NCBI GenBank assembly: GCA_022769325.1
Contig: JALEKC010000110.1
Location: forward strand, 1-33,393
Source: Eubacterium sp.
GTDB taxonomy: Bacteria; Bacillota; Clostridia; Lachnospirales; Lachnospiraceae
Direction of reading: 5' to 3'
DNA length: 33,393 nucleotides
This document shows positions 15,965-23,038 of this stretch, piece by piece. The notes below the pieces were generated by a model. That model saw only the letters and a list, made by a program, of their open reading frames with translations, searched no databases and was not told where the DNA came from. The position numbers and the translations under genes are program-made. Numbering within the stretch: the stretch's first letter is position 1; every line of letters starts with the position of its first letter.

Positions 15965-16495
15965 ATGCCCACATGGAATTCCCGAGGCTTGCGAGGGTCA
16001 TTCTTGGAAGAACTTGTAAACATGACCAATGAAAAATACCAGGCTCAGAATCTGGCACTGGTACAAAAAATACCGACGCCCATCAAGCCAATTACTATTG
16101 ATCAGGCGACGAGACATATTACCCTTGCTTATTTTGAACAAAAAAGTACCGTGGATTATATTGGTGTTGTGCAGGGGGTGCCTGTCTGTTTTGATGCCAA
16201 GGAATGTGTGGAAGATCGGTTCCCTCTCAGTAACGTCCACGAACACCAGATGAAATTTATGGAGCAATTTGAAAAGCAGGAAGGTGTGGCATTTTTACTT
16301 TTATATTTTAAAAAGCAAGATAAATATATGTATCTTCGATTTCAAAAATTAAAAGATTTTTGGCAGCGAATGCAAGCCGGCGGAAGAAAAAGTTTTACTT
16401 TGGATGAACTGGAGCCGGAATATGAAATATCTACCTATTCAGGAACGTTTCTTCATTATCTGGAACCGTTGCAAATGGATTTGGAACGACGTTGA
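15965..16495 (+). CDS. recU: RecU-like Holliday junction resolvase
   Basis: Probable structure-specific nuclease that cuts four-way DNA junctions in recombination. The 176 residues carry the RecU pattern: GSFLEELVNMTNEKY at 11-25, IPTPIKPITID at 36-46, AYFEQKSTVDYIGVVQG at 55-71 with Asp64, FDAKE at 76-80 and FPLSNVHEHQMKFME at 86-100. Bacillus RecU has FEAKE at the metal-binding site; here the acidic residue is Asp77 instead of Glu, with Lys79 kept. It is shorter than Bacillus RecU (206), mainly at the N-terminus. AAAGGAGAG precedes the ATG. The usual neighbour, a class A penicillin-binding protein gene, is absent. Confidence 0.87.
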   Translation: MPTWNSRGLRGSFLEELVNMTNEKYQAQNLALVQKIPTPIKPITIDQATRHITLAYFEQKSTVDYIGVVQGVPVCFDAKECVEDRFPLSNVHEHQMKFMEQFEKQEGVAFLLLYFKKQDKYMYLRFQKLKDFWQRMQAGGRKSFTLDELEPEYEISTYSGTFLHYLEPLQMDLERR

Positions 16496-16547
16496 AAGAT
16501 GGAAGAAACTTCCAGAATGAAAAATACCTTCGTGGGTACAATAGTAT

Positions 16548-16620
16548 CAGATAACCGAATGGCTTTCATGAAAATGTTTCAGATAACGGAATGTTTTCAG
16601 GGATAAGGCATTCCGTTATC
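16548..16620. repeat. Direct and inverted repeat set upstream of the SASP gene
   Basis: CAGATAACCGAATG (16548-16561) recurs as CAGATAACGGAATG (16580-16593, one mismatch), and GATAACGGAATG (16582-16593) is followed 15 bases later by its exact complement CATTCCGTTATC (16609-16620). Between the direct copies is the palindrome TTTCATGAAA (16564-16573). Copy 1 can pair with the same complement except for one C-C mismatch, so two hairpins compete. No T-run follows, so a simple terminator is unlikely. Confidence 0.7.
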
Positions 16621-16663
16621 ACTCAAGATAAGATAAAAAGAAAAAACACGGAGGTGAAATACG

Positions 16664-16858
16664 ATGAGTAAAACAGGAAGAATGGAAGTACCACAGGCAA
16701 AAGATGCTATGGACAGATTCAAGATGGAGGTTGCATCTGAACTTGGTGTTAATTTGAAAGATGGTTACAATGGTGACTTGACATCCAAAGAAGCAGGAAG
16801 CATCGGTGGCGAAATGGTACGTCAGATGATCAAAAAGCAGGAGGAGTCTATGCGTTAG
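16664..16858 (+). CDS. Alpha/beta-type small acid-soluble spore protein
   Basis: DNA-coating protein of the dormant spore that protects DNA from UV and heat and is degraded at germination. The 64-residue protein has the two family signatures: MEVASELGVNLKDGYNGDLT (residues 21-40) and KEAGSIGGEMVRQMI (42-56). The germination protease recognition site is EVASE at 22-26. GGAGGTGA lies six bases before the ATG. I found no convincing sigma-G promoter; GAATG at 16515-16519 with TACAATA at 16537-16543 is only a weak candidate. It is monocistronic, with a strong terminator after it. Confidence 0.96.
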   Translation: MSKTGRMEVPQAKDAMDRFKMEVASELGVNLKDGYNGDLTSKEAGSIGGEMVRQMIKKQEESMR

Positions 16859-16888
16859 GCATAGCCCCGCAGTTGATCGTAAAAAAGG

Positions 16889-16924
16889 TAGCCCTTCAGA
16901 GAGTCTCTGGGGGGCTATTTTTTT
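16889..16924 (+). terminator. Strong intrinsic terminator of the SASP gene
   Basis: TAGCCC (16889-16894) pairs with GGGCTA (16912-16917), continuing inward through two T-G pairs to CAGAG/CTCTG around an AGT tip, then seven T. A classical rho-independent terminator. Confidence 0.9.
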
Positions 16925-16948
16925 AGAGAGTCTCTGGGCTATTTTTTT
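16898..16948 (+). repeat. Tandem duplication of the terminator 3' half
   Basis: Two adjacent units both start AGAGAGTCTCTGGG and end GGGCTATTTTTTT: 16898-16924 (27 bases) and 16925-16948 (24 bases, three G fewer). The second unit lacks the 5' TAGCCC arm, so it can form only the small AGAGA/TCTCT hairpin of its own. Confidence 0.85.
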
Positions 16949-16949
16949 G

Positions 16950-16978
16950 TAGACATAAGGCAAAAAAAAAGATATAAT
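16950..16978 (+). promoter_or_regulatory. Sigma-A-type promoter of the SPFH gene
   Basis: TAGACA (16950-16955), 17 bases containing nine consecutive A, TATAAT (16973-16978). The -10 is perfect and the -35 misses one base. It starts right after the duplicated terminator and 57 bases before the ATG at 17035. The A-tract may bend the DNA and raise activity. Confidence 0.7.
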
Positions 16979-17034
16979 ATAATAATAAAATATAATACAT
17001 AAAGGGGTAACCCTGATGAAATGGAGGAAATAAA

Positions 17035-18402
17035 ATGGGATTAATCAAAGCAATTGGAGGAGCGATTCGCGGAACTATGGCTGATCAATGGAAAGAATAT
17101 TTTTATTGTGACGCTTTGGATGCCGATGTTCTTGTGACGAAGGGACAAATGAGAAAAACAGGAAAATTCGGCTCGACAAATAAAGGAAATGATAACATTA
17201 TTTCCAACGGATCCGTAATCGCTGTCAATGAAGGACAGTGTATGATTATTGTGGACCAGGGAAAAGTAGTTGAGTTTTGTGCAGAAGCCGGAGAATTTAT
17301 GTATGACACTTCCACGGAACCAAGTTTGTTTTGTGGTGACCTTGGCGACGCCATCAAGCAGACATTTTCAACCATAGGAAAACGTTTTACATTTGCCGGA
17401 GATACAGCGAAAGATCAACGGGTATATTTCTTCAATACAAAAGAAATCATGGGAAATAAATATGGGACGGCAAATCCGATTCCATTCCGTGTTGTGGATC
17501 AAAACATTGGTTTAGATGTGGATATTTCCGTGCGCTGCAATGGAGAATACTCGTATAAAATATTTGACCCCATCTTGTTTTATACCAATGTATGTGGCAA
17601 TGTGACAGATGAGTATACCAGGGATGAAATTGATTCTCAATTAAAGACGGAACTGATGACCGCACTTCAACCGGCTTTTGCCAGAATTTCAGAATTGGGA
17701 ATTCGTTACAGTGCGGTTCCGGCACATACCAAAGAGGTGGCGGATGCACTGAATCAGGAATTATCCGAGCAGTGGGGAAAACTTCGTGGTCTTGAAATTG
17801 TGGCATTTGGTGTCAATACCATCAAAGCATCGGAAGAAGACGAAGCGATGATTAAAGAATTACAAAAGACAGCTGTACTCAGGAATCCGAATATGGCAGC
17901 AGCAACGTTGGCGGGAGCTCAGGCAGAGGCAATGAAAGCAGCCGCTTCCAATACATCAACCGGTCCAATGATGGCATTTGCCGGTATGAACATGGCGACC
18001 CAGGCCGGTGGAATGGATGCCAATTCTCTATATGCCATGGGGGCAGCACAGCAGGCAGCGGCACAGGCACAGCCTCAACAGGCGGCACAGCAGACAGCGG
18101 CACAGCCTCAGCAGACAGCACAGTCCCAGGAAGGTTGGACCTGTTCCTGTGGAAAAACCGGAAACACCGGAAAATTCTGTGCGGAATGTGGAGCAGCAAA
18201 ACCGGAAGAACAGCAGGGATGGACTTGCTCTTGCGGAACGGTAAATCAAGGAAAATTCTGTATGAACTGTGGAAGTAAGAAGCCGGCGGGAGCTCCTTTG
18301 TATCGTTGCGATAAATGTGGCTGGCAACCGGAGGACCCCCATCATCCACCGAAGTTCTGTCCGGAGTGTGGGGATATATTTGATGATAATGATATTCAAT
18401 AA
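17035..18402 (+). CDS. SPFH-domain protein with three C-terminal zinc ribbons (YdjI-like)
   Basis: Cytosolic or membrane-peripheral SPFH (stomatin/flotillin-like) protein of the YdjI type, sometimes labelled virion core protein. In Bacillus, YdjI is an SPFH protein that links PspA to the membrane. Of 455 residues, about 1-285 are the SPFH core (MGLIKAIGGAIRGTMADQWKEYF start; FRVVDQNIGLDVDISVRCNGEYSYKI). About 286-365 is an Ala/Gln-rich linker. Three Cys4 ribbons then follow: C370/C372/C382/C385, C398/C400/C409/C412 and C425/C428/C442/C445. No membrane helix is visible, so the partner encoded 15 bases downstream probably anchors it. GGAGGAA precedes the ATG. Lipid or protein ligands are unknown. 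Confidence 0.85.
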   Translation: MGLIKAIGGAIRGTMADQWKEYFYCDALDADVLVTKGQMRKTGKFGSTNKGNDNIISNGSVIAVNEGQCMIIVDQGKVVEFCAEAGEFMYDTSTEPSLFCGDLGDAIKQTFSTIGKRFTFAGDTAKDQRVYFFNTKEIMGNKYGTANPIPFRVVDQNIGLDVDISVRCNGEYSYKIFDPILFYTNVCGNVTDEYTRDEIDSQLKTELMTALQPAFARISELGIRYSAVPAHTKEVADALNQELSEQWGKLRGLEIVAFGVNTIKASEEDEAMIKELQKTAVLRNPNMAAATLAGAQAEAMKAAASNTSTGPMMAFAGMNMATQAGGMDANSLYAMGAAQQAAAQAQPQQAAQQTAAQPQQTAQSQEGWTCSCGKTGNTGKFCAECGAAKPEEQQGWTCSCGTVNQGKFCMNCGSKKPAGAPLYRCDKCGWQPEDPHHPPKFCPECGDIFDDNDIQ

Positions 18403-18417
18403 GAATGGAGGAAAGAG

Positions 18418-19524
18418 ATGAACCAGCAGGAAGAAAATTTTGAAGATATCAAATTTGCGGAAACCAAAAAAGAAACGGATAAGAAATGTCCACAGTGTGG
18501 AGGAATCATGGACTATGATCCCAAAACAGGAAATATGAAATGTGGATTTTGCGATTATGTGGAAGAAATTGCTGTCACCGAGGAAGAACCTCAAAAGGCG
18601 GAAGAACTGGATTTTGATGCGGTAGAATTAACAGCCAACAAAAACTGGGGAGCGGAAAAGAAAACGGTAATCTGTGAGGCATGTGGTGCAGAATCGATTT
18701 ATGATGCCCTTCAGACATCGGCAGTTTGCCCATTTTGTGGATCCAATCAAGTGATGGAGGCCAATGAACAGGATACCATTGCTCCCGGTGGTGTGGTTCC
18801 TTTTCAAATCGATGACAAAGATGCTTCGCGCCTCTTCAAAGAATGGATAAAGAAGAAATGGTTTTGTCCTCGCCTGGCCAAAGACAGTGCAAAGCCGAAA
18901 CGTTTCCAGGGAATTTACCTGCCTTATTGGACCTTTGATACAGATACTTTTTCTACATATACCGGGCAATATGGAATTGATAGAGAAGTGCAGGATGATA
19001 AAGAACACAGTCACACTGAGACCGATTGGTATTCTACTTCAGGTACCTATTCCGAGTTTATCGATGATGAATTAGTGCTTGCATCAGATTGCCACGATTC
19101 CAATATGCTTCGCAAACTGGAACCCTTTGATACGGAAAATAACAAAGCTTACAAACCGGAATATGTGGCTGGATTTGTGGCAGAACGTTATGCGATAGGT
19201 GTGAAAGATGCGTGGCAAAAGGCAAAACAGGCAATATCCACCAAACTGAAGCGAAATGTTGAAGACAAAATTGAAAGGGAGCACAATGCGGATCAAACCA
19301 GACGCGTGAACTTAAACACTTCGTTCAACAATATTACATACAAATATCTGCTTTTACCAATCTGGGTATCAAATTTTAAATACAAAGATAAAGTATACCA
19401 ATTTATGGTAAATGGTCAGACCGGGAAGGTGGCCGGAAAGACGCCGCTTTCTATTCCTAAGATTGTTATTACCATAGCAGTGACACTTTTGGTTATCGGA
19501 ATTATCTATTACATCTGGAGCTAG
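18418..19524 (+). CDS. Zinc-ribbon protein with C-terminal membrane anchor (YdjG-like)
   Basis: Function unproven; resembles YdjG-type proteins (TFIIB-like zinc ribbon plus membrane segment) that accompany YdjI in Bacillus and help recruit it. In 368 residues there are two Cys4 zinc ribbons, C24/C27/C42/C45 and C86/C89/C104/C107. A long soluble region follows with the conserved-looking GIYLPYWTFDTDTFSTYTGQYG and LLPIWVSNFKYKDKVYQFMVNGQTGKVAG, then one C-terminal membrane helix (about 350-367, IVITIAVTLLVIGIIYYIW). The zinc ribbons would face the cytosol. The GTF-like zinc ribbon does not by itself imply transcription. Co-transcribed with the SPFH gene; terminator follows. Confidence 0.8.
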   Translation: MNQQEENFEDIKFAETKKETDKKCPQCGGIMDYDPKTGNMKCGFCDYVEEIAVTEEEPQKAEELDFDAVELTANKNWGAEKKTVICEACGAESIYDALQTSAVCPFCGSNQVMEANEQDTIAPGGVVPFQIDDKDASRLFKEWIKKKWFCPRLAKDSAKPKRFQGIYLPYWTFDTDTFSTYTGQYGIDREVQDDKEHSHTETDWYSTSGTYSEFIDDELVLASDCHDSNMLRKLEPFDTENNKAYKPEYVAGFVAERYAIGVKDAWQKAKQAISTKLKRNVEDKIEREHNADQTRRVNLNTSFNNITYKYLLLPIWVSNFKYKDKVYQFMVNGQTGKVAGKTPLSIPKIVITIAVTLLVIGIIYYIWS

Positions 19525-19544
19525 TATATCAACAGATAAAAAAC

Positions 19545-19571
19545 ACGCCCACCGGGTTTGCCGGTGGGCGT
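19545..19571. terminator. Bidirectional terminator between convergent genes
   Basis: ACGCCCACCGG (19545-19555) and CCGGTGGGCGT (19561-19571) form a perfect 11-bp stem with a 5-base loop. The upstream A-run (19538-19543) becomes a T-run on the minus strand, and ATTAAATCTTTATTTT follows on the plus strand. It serves both the zinc-ribbon gene and argH. Confidence 0.9.
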
Positions 19572-19585
19572 ATTAAATCTTTATT

Positions 19586-20962
19586 TTAACTCTCCATCAA
19601 ATATTTTTCATTAATTGCCAAGACTTTCATCATTGCTTCCCGTCCGGGAGCACCGATGGTATTTCGCTTTTCTACACAAGTTTTCATGGAAATGGCATCA
19701 TAAATATCTTCTTCGAATACAGGAGATATTTTCTTGTAGTCTTCCAGGGAAAGTTCATCCAGCGAAATATTTTTTTCAATGCAAAGAAGCACTAATTGGC
19801 CAATGATGCCATGTGCATCCCGGAAAGGAACCCCATGGTTGACAAGGTAATCCGCCGCATCTGTTGCATTGGTAAAGCCATTCTTTGCACTGGTTTCCAT
19901 ATTCTCTTTTTTGAATTTCATCGTATCAATCATACCGTTAAAGAGTGAGATACAGCCCTTTACGGTGTCAATGGCATCAAAGGTAAACTCTTTATCCTCC
20001 TGCATATCCTTGTTGTAAGCAAGCGGAATACCTTTCATCGTCGTGAGCATACTGATCAGAGCACCGTAGACACGTCCTGTCTTTCCACGGATTAATTCTG
20101 CGATGTCCGGATTCTTTTTCTGTGGCATGATACTGCTTCCTGTGGAATACGAATAATCGATGTCTACAAACTGATATTCGTTGGAATTCCAGACAATGAT
20201 TTCTTCACAAAAACGACTCAGATGCATCATAATTGTAGAAAGGGCACTGAGAAGCTCAATTAGGTAATCGCGGTCAGAAACAGAATCCATGCTGTTTAAT
20301 GTAGGTCCGTCAAAATTGAGCAGGGAAGCGGTGTAGTCACGGTCAAGTGGATAGGTTGTCCCGGCAAGGGCACCTGCTCCGAGCGGGCAGTAATTCATAC
20401 GGTCATAGATATCGCGCAGACGGCTGCGATCGCGACGGAACATTTCAAAATAAGCACCAAAATGATGAGCCAGAGTGACCGGCTGTGCCTTTTGCAGATG
20501 TGTAAAGCCCGGCATAAAAGTATCTACATTTTCTTTCATAATGCGGTGAATCGTCACGAGAAGTTCTTTCAAAAGATCATTGAGTTCGACAATCTCATCG
20601 CGTGTATATAATTTCATATCGAGTGCTACCTGATCATTGCGGCTGCGTCCGGTGTGAAGTTTTTTGCCGGGATCGCCGACACGTTCAATCAGATGTGCTT
20701 CGACAAAACTGTGAATGTCCTCATGTTCTGCGGTAAATTCCAATTTACCGGATTCGATATCCTCTAAAATGCTTTTCAATCCACCGATAATCGTCTCTTT
20801 TTCGTCTGTAGTAAGAATTTTCTGTTTTTCCAACATCGTTACATGGGCGATGCTTCCGAGGATATCTTGTTTATAAAATTTTTGGTCAAAAGAAAGCGAG
20901 GCATTGAAGTTATGTACCAGCTGATTCGTTTCCTTTGTAAAACGTCCTCCCCAAAGTTTCAT
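19586..20962 (-). CDS. argH: Argininosuccinate lyase
   Basis: Splits argininosuccinate into arginine and fumarate, the last step of arginine synthesis. I start it at the ATG at 20962 (458 residues, MKLWGGRFTKETNQ, the normal opening) with AAGGATGGTGA just upstream; the longer frame to 21034 adds an unrelated hydrophobic stretch. The fumarase-superfamily signature GSSIMPQKKNPD is present, with TGRSRNDQVALD and GFTHLQKAQPVTLAHH upstream. Unlike in many genomes, argG is not adjacent. The promoter region is shared with the divergent rhodanese-E1 gene. Confidence 0.96.
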   Translation of the reverse strand: MKLWGGRFTKETNQLVHNFNASLSFDQKFYKQDILGSIAHVTMLEKQKILTTDEKETIIGGLKSILEDIESGKLEFTAEHEDIHSFVEAHLIERVGDPGKKLHTGRSRNDQVALDMKLYTRDEIVELNDLLKELLVTIHRIMKENVDTFMPGFTHLQKAQPVTLAHHFGAYFEMFRRDRSRLRDIYDRMNYCPLGAGALAGTTYPLDRDYTASLLNFDGPTLNSMDSVSDRDYLIELLSALSTIMMHLSRFCEEIIVWNSNEYQFVDIDYSYSTGSSIMPQKKNPDIAELIRGKTGRVYGALISMLTTMKGIPLAYNKDMQEDKEFTFDAIDTVKGCISLFNGMIDTMKFKKENMETSAKNGFTNATDAADYLVNHGVPFRDAHGIIGQLVLLCIEKNISLDELSLEDYKKISPVFEEDIYDAISMKTCVEKRNTIGAPGREAMMKVLAINEKYLMES

Positions 20963-21005
20963 GGTTTCACCATCCTTTTTAACAATAGTAATATCATGAT
21001 AGCAT

Positions 21006-21034
21006 TTTATAACAAGGAAATCAACCATTTTCAA
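21006..21034 (-). promoter_or_regulatory. Sigma-A-type promoter of argH
   Basis: On the minus strand TTGAAA (complement of 21029-21034), 17 bases, TATAAA (complement of 21006-21011); each hexamer misses one consensus base. The argH ATG is 43 bases beyond the -10. Confidence 0.65.
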
Positions 21035-21069
21035 TTGTACAATGTATAAAAATTTGATATACTATACAT
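21035..21069 (+). promoter_or_regulatory. Divergent promoter and palindrome upstream of the rhodanese-E1 gene
   Basis: TTGTAC (21035-21040), 17 bases, TATACT (21058-21063); the -10 is good and the -35 weak. ATGTATA (21042-21048) and TATACAT (21063-21069) form an inverted repeat across it. The segment 21042-21057 also resembles an ArgR/AhrC box (ATGTATAAAAATTTGA). The -35 abuts the argH -35, so a single bound regulator could affect both genes. Confidence 0.4.
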
Positions 21070-21097
21070 ACAAATGATATGTTGAAGGAGAACGACG

Positions 21098-22219
21098 ATG
21101 GAAGGGCAGTTTGGTGACAGAAAAGAAATAACATGGGAAGAGTGGGAAAAAATGGAAAAAAGCAGCAGCGTTTTGGTGGATTTAAGAGAAGAAGTTGTTT
21201 ACCACCATGGAACAATCCCCGGGGCGGTCTGTATTCCTATTCGATGCTTTGAAGAAGAAAAACAATCTTTGCCGGAAGATAAATGCATCGTGGTATTTTG
21301 CCAGCGTGGAGAAAAAAGTCTGCAAGTGGTAGAAAATCTGAGAAATGAAGGCCGGCAGGCATATCACCTCGAAGGCGGCTTTCTGCGATGGTTGATCGAT
21401 CATGCGAAAGAGGTAAATATGGAACGATATTCCCGTCATGTGCTTTTGGATGAAGTCGGGCAGGAAGGTCAGGAAAAACTTCTGGCATCGAAAGTGCTTG
21501 TCGTCGGAGCAGGTGGACTGGGAGCACCCGTTGCACTGTATCTGGCAGCAGCCGGTGTGGGAACAATCGGGATTGTGGATGCGGATGTCGTGGAACTGTC
21601 AAATCTTCAGCGGCAGATTATTCATAATACGAGTCGGCTCGGGCAGAAAAAGGTGGATTCGGCCAAAGAAACAATTGAACTGCTCAATCCGGATGTGACG
21701 GTAAAAACCTATGCGATGCGACTTACACCGGAAAATATCGGGGAGTTAATTGAAGAGTATGATTTTATCGTAGACGGAGTGGATAATTTTGAAACCAAAT
21801 TTTTGATTAATGATGCGTGTGTTCTTGCAGAAAAGCCATTTTGCCACGGTGGAATTCTGCGGTTTCAGGGGCAGGTTATGACCTATGTGCCGGGACAAGG
21901 ACCGTGCTACCGTTGTATTTTTGAAGAAATTCCGGAGCGGGGAAGTGTGCCAAATTGCAGTGAAGCGGGTGTGATTGGCGTGATGGCAGGAATCATCGGC
22001 TGTGTTCAGGGACTCGAAACGATAAAATATCTTCTTGGCATCGGCAGACTTTTGACCGGCCGCATGATTGTTTTTGATGGTTTGAATCTGACTTTCAGAG
22101 AGGTGAAATTTGGGAAATCCACACCTACTTGTAATGTCTGTGGAGAACATCCGGAGATTAAAGATGTGAAAGCGGAAGCTTGGCGGTATGTAAGCCATGA
22201 AAGTTGTCCATTTCATTGA
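21098..22219 (+). CDS. Rhodanese-E1 fusion (MoeB/ThiF/HesA family)
   Basis: Probably activates the C-terminus of a ubiquitin-like sulfur carrier and supplies sulfur to it, for molybdopterin, thiamine or another pathway; the carrier is unknown. In 373 residues the N-terminal rhodanese domain (about 1-105) has the active loop CQRGEKS at 68-74. The E1 domain (about 108-350) follows with VVGAGGLG at 135-142, DADVVELSNLQRQ at 161-173, DGVDNFETKFLIND at 226-239, zinc cysteines 270/273 and 345/348, and probable catalytic Cys287 in VPNCSEAG. MOCS3-type fusions have the reverse domain order. No MoaD, ThiS or other carrier gene is adjacent. The stop overlaps the ylmH promoter. Confidence 0.88.
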   Translation: MEGQFGDRKEITWEEWEKMEKSSSVLVDLREEVVYHHGTIPGAVCIPIRCFEEEKQSLPEDKCIVVFCQRGEKSLQVVENLRNEGRQAYHLEGGFLRWLIDHAKEVNMERYSRHVLLDEVGQEGQEKLLASKVLVVGAGGLGAPVALYLAAAGVGTIGIVDADVVELSNLQRQIIHNTSRLGQKKVDSAKETIELLNPDVTVKTYAMRLTPENIGELIEEYDFIVDGVDNFETKFLINDACVLAEKPFCHGGILRFQGQVMTYVPGQGPCYRCIFEEIPERGSVPNCSEAGVIGVMAGIIGCVQGLETIKYLLGIGRLLTGRMIVFDGLNLTFREVKFGKSTPTCNVCGEHPEIKDVKAEAWRYVSHESCPFH

Positions 22220-22244
22220 CTTTTTTATCATTTATAGGTATAAT
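22216..22244 (+). promoter_or_regulatory. Sigma-A promoter of ylmH
   Basis: TTGACT (22216-22221), 17 bases, TATAAT (22239-22244), almost perfect consensus. The -35 overlaps the stop codon of the preceding gene, and the ylmH ATG at 22273 is 28 bases beyond the -10. Confidence 0.8.
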
Positions 22245-22272
22245 AACAGAGAATGCTAAAGGGGGAGAGAAA

Positions 22273-23013
22273 ATGACAAAAGAACGATTGGTTGATCTTG
22301 CAGAGGCGAGTTTTCGCCAGGGGCATTACACATTTACACATTTTTTGTCATTGGCAGAGCAGGATGAATTCTATCAGATTGAATCGGAATTGCAATATGC
22401 CGGTGTCACGGTATTTGGTGGCAGTGAGGGAACAGAGCGTCAGATGATTCGTTTTGGAAATCCGGAGGAATTTGGCTACGAAGAACAATTTCCCATTTGT
22501 TGTATTCACTGTCGGCCTATGGCAGCCAGGTTTGCTGAAAAATTGAGCCATCGGGATGTGCTGGGGGCCCTTATGAATCTGGGGATTGAAAGAGAGGTCA
22601 TCGGTGATATCCGGGTATTGGAAAAAGAGAGTTATTTCTTTTGTCTTGAGTCCATGAGACAATACATTTGTGATAATCTTACAAAAGTCCGTCATACTGG
22701 TGTTTTGTGTGAAAAAATAGAAGAACTTCCACCGGCAGTGAAACCGAATTTGAAGCGGGAAGAACTGGTACTTACTTCGCCGCGATGTGATGCTGTTGTG
22801 GCAAAAGTCTTTTCTTTGTCAAGAAGTAAAGTGATTCCCCTATTTCGTGAAAAAAAAGTTTTTGTGGATGGCCGGATTTATGAAAACAATAGTGGATTGT
22901 TAGATCCGGATACGGTAATCAGTGTCAGAGGATATGGAAAAATCATATATCGCGGGATATTGAGAGAAACCAAAAAAGGACGATATACAGTGGCCATCGA
23001 TCGATATATATGA
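22273..23013 (+). CDS. ylmH: YlmH-like S4-domain RNA-binding protein
   Basis: S4-domain protein; YlmH proteins have been linked to cell division gene clusters and to rescue of stalled 50S subunits carrying peptidyl-tRNA. The ATG at 22273, behind GGGGGAGAG, gives 246 residues; the longer frame from 22204 would begin inside the previous gene and promoter. The N-terminal two thirds hold the YlmH-specific region (FTHFLSLAEQDEF, GGSEGTERQMIRFG, RDVLGALMNLGIEREVIGDI). The S4 domain occupies about 175-240 (RCDAVVAKVFSLSRSKVIPL, KVFVDGRIYENNS). It is away from the sepF/divIVA genes it often accompanies. Confidence 0.92.
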   Translation: MTKERLVDLAEASFRQGHYTFTHFLSLAEQDEFYQIESELQYAGVTVFGGSEGTERQMIRFGNPEEFGYEEQFPICCIHCRPMAARFAEKLSHRDVLGALMNLGIEREVIGDIRVLEKESYFFCLESMRQYICDNLTKVRHTGVLCEKIEELPPAVKPNLKREELVLTSPRCDAVVAKVFSLSRSKVIPLFREKKVFVDGRIYENNSGLLDPDTVISVRGYGKIIYRGILRETKKGRYTVAIDRYI

Positions 23014-23038
23014 GATATCTATGAGAGGAAGGAAAAGG

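Noticed and set aside
17035-18402. Phage or virus origin suggested by the label virion core protein for this family
   Set aside because: The protein is a bacterial SPFH/zinc-ribbon protein of the YdjI type, and no phage genes are nearby.
18418-19524. Transcription factor role from the TFIIB-like zinc ribbon
   Set aside because: The C-terminal membrane helix and the SPFH neighbour point to a membrane scaffold; zinc ribbons of this type are not specific to transcription.
20963-21034. 24-residue N-terminal extension of ArgH
   Set aside because: It lies over the argH promoter, lacks an SD, and argininosuccinate lyases start at MKLWGGRF.
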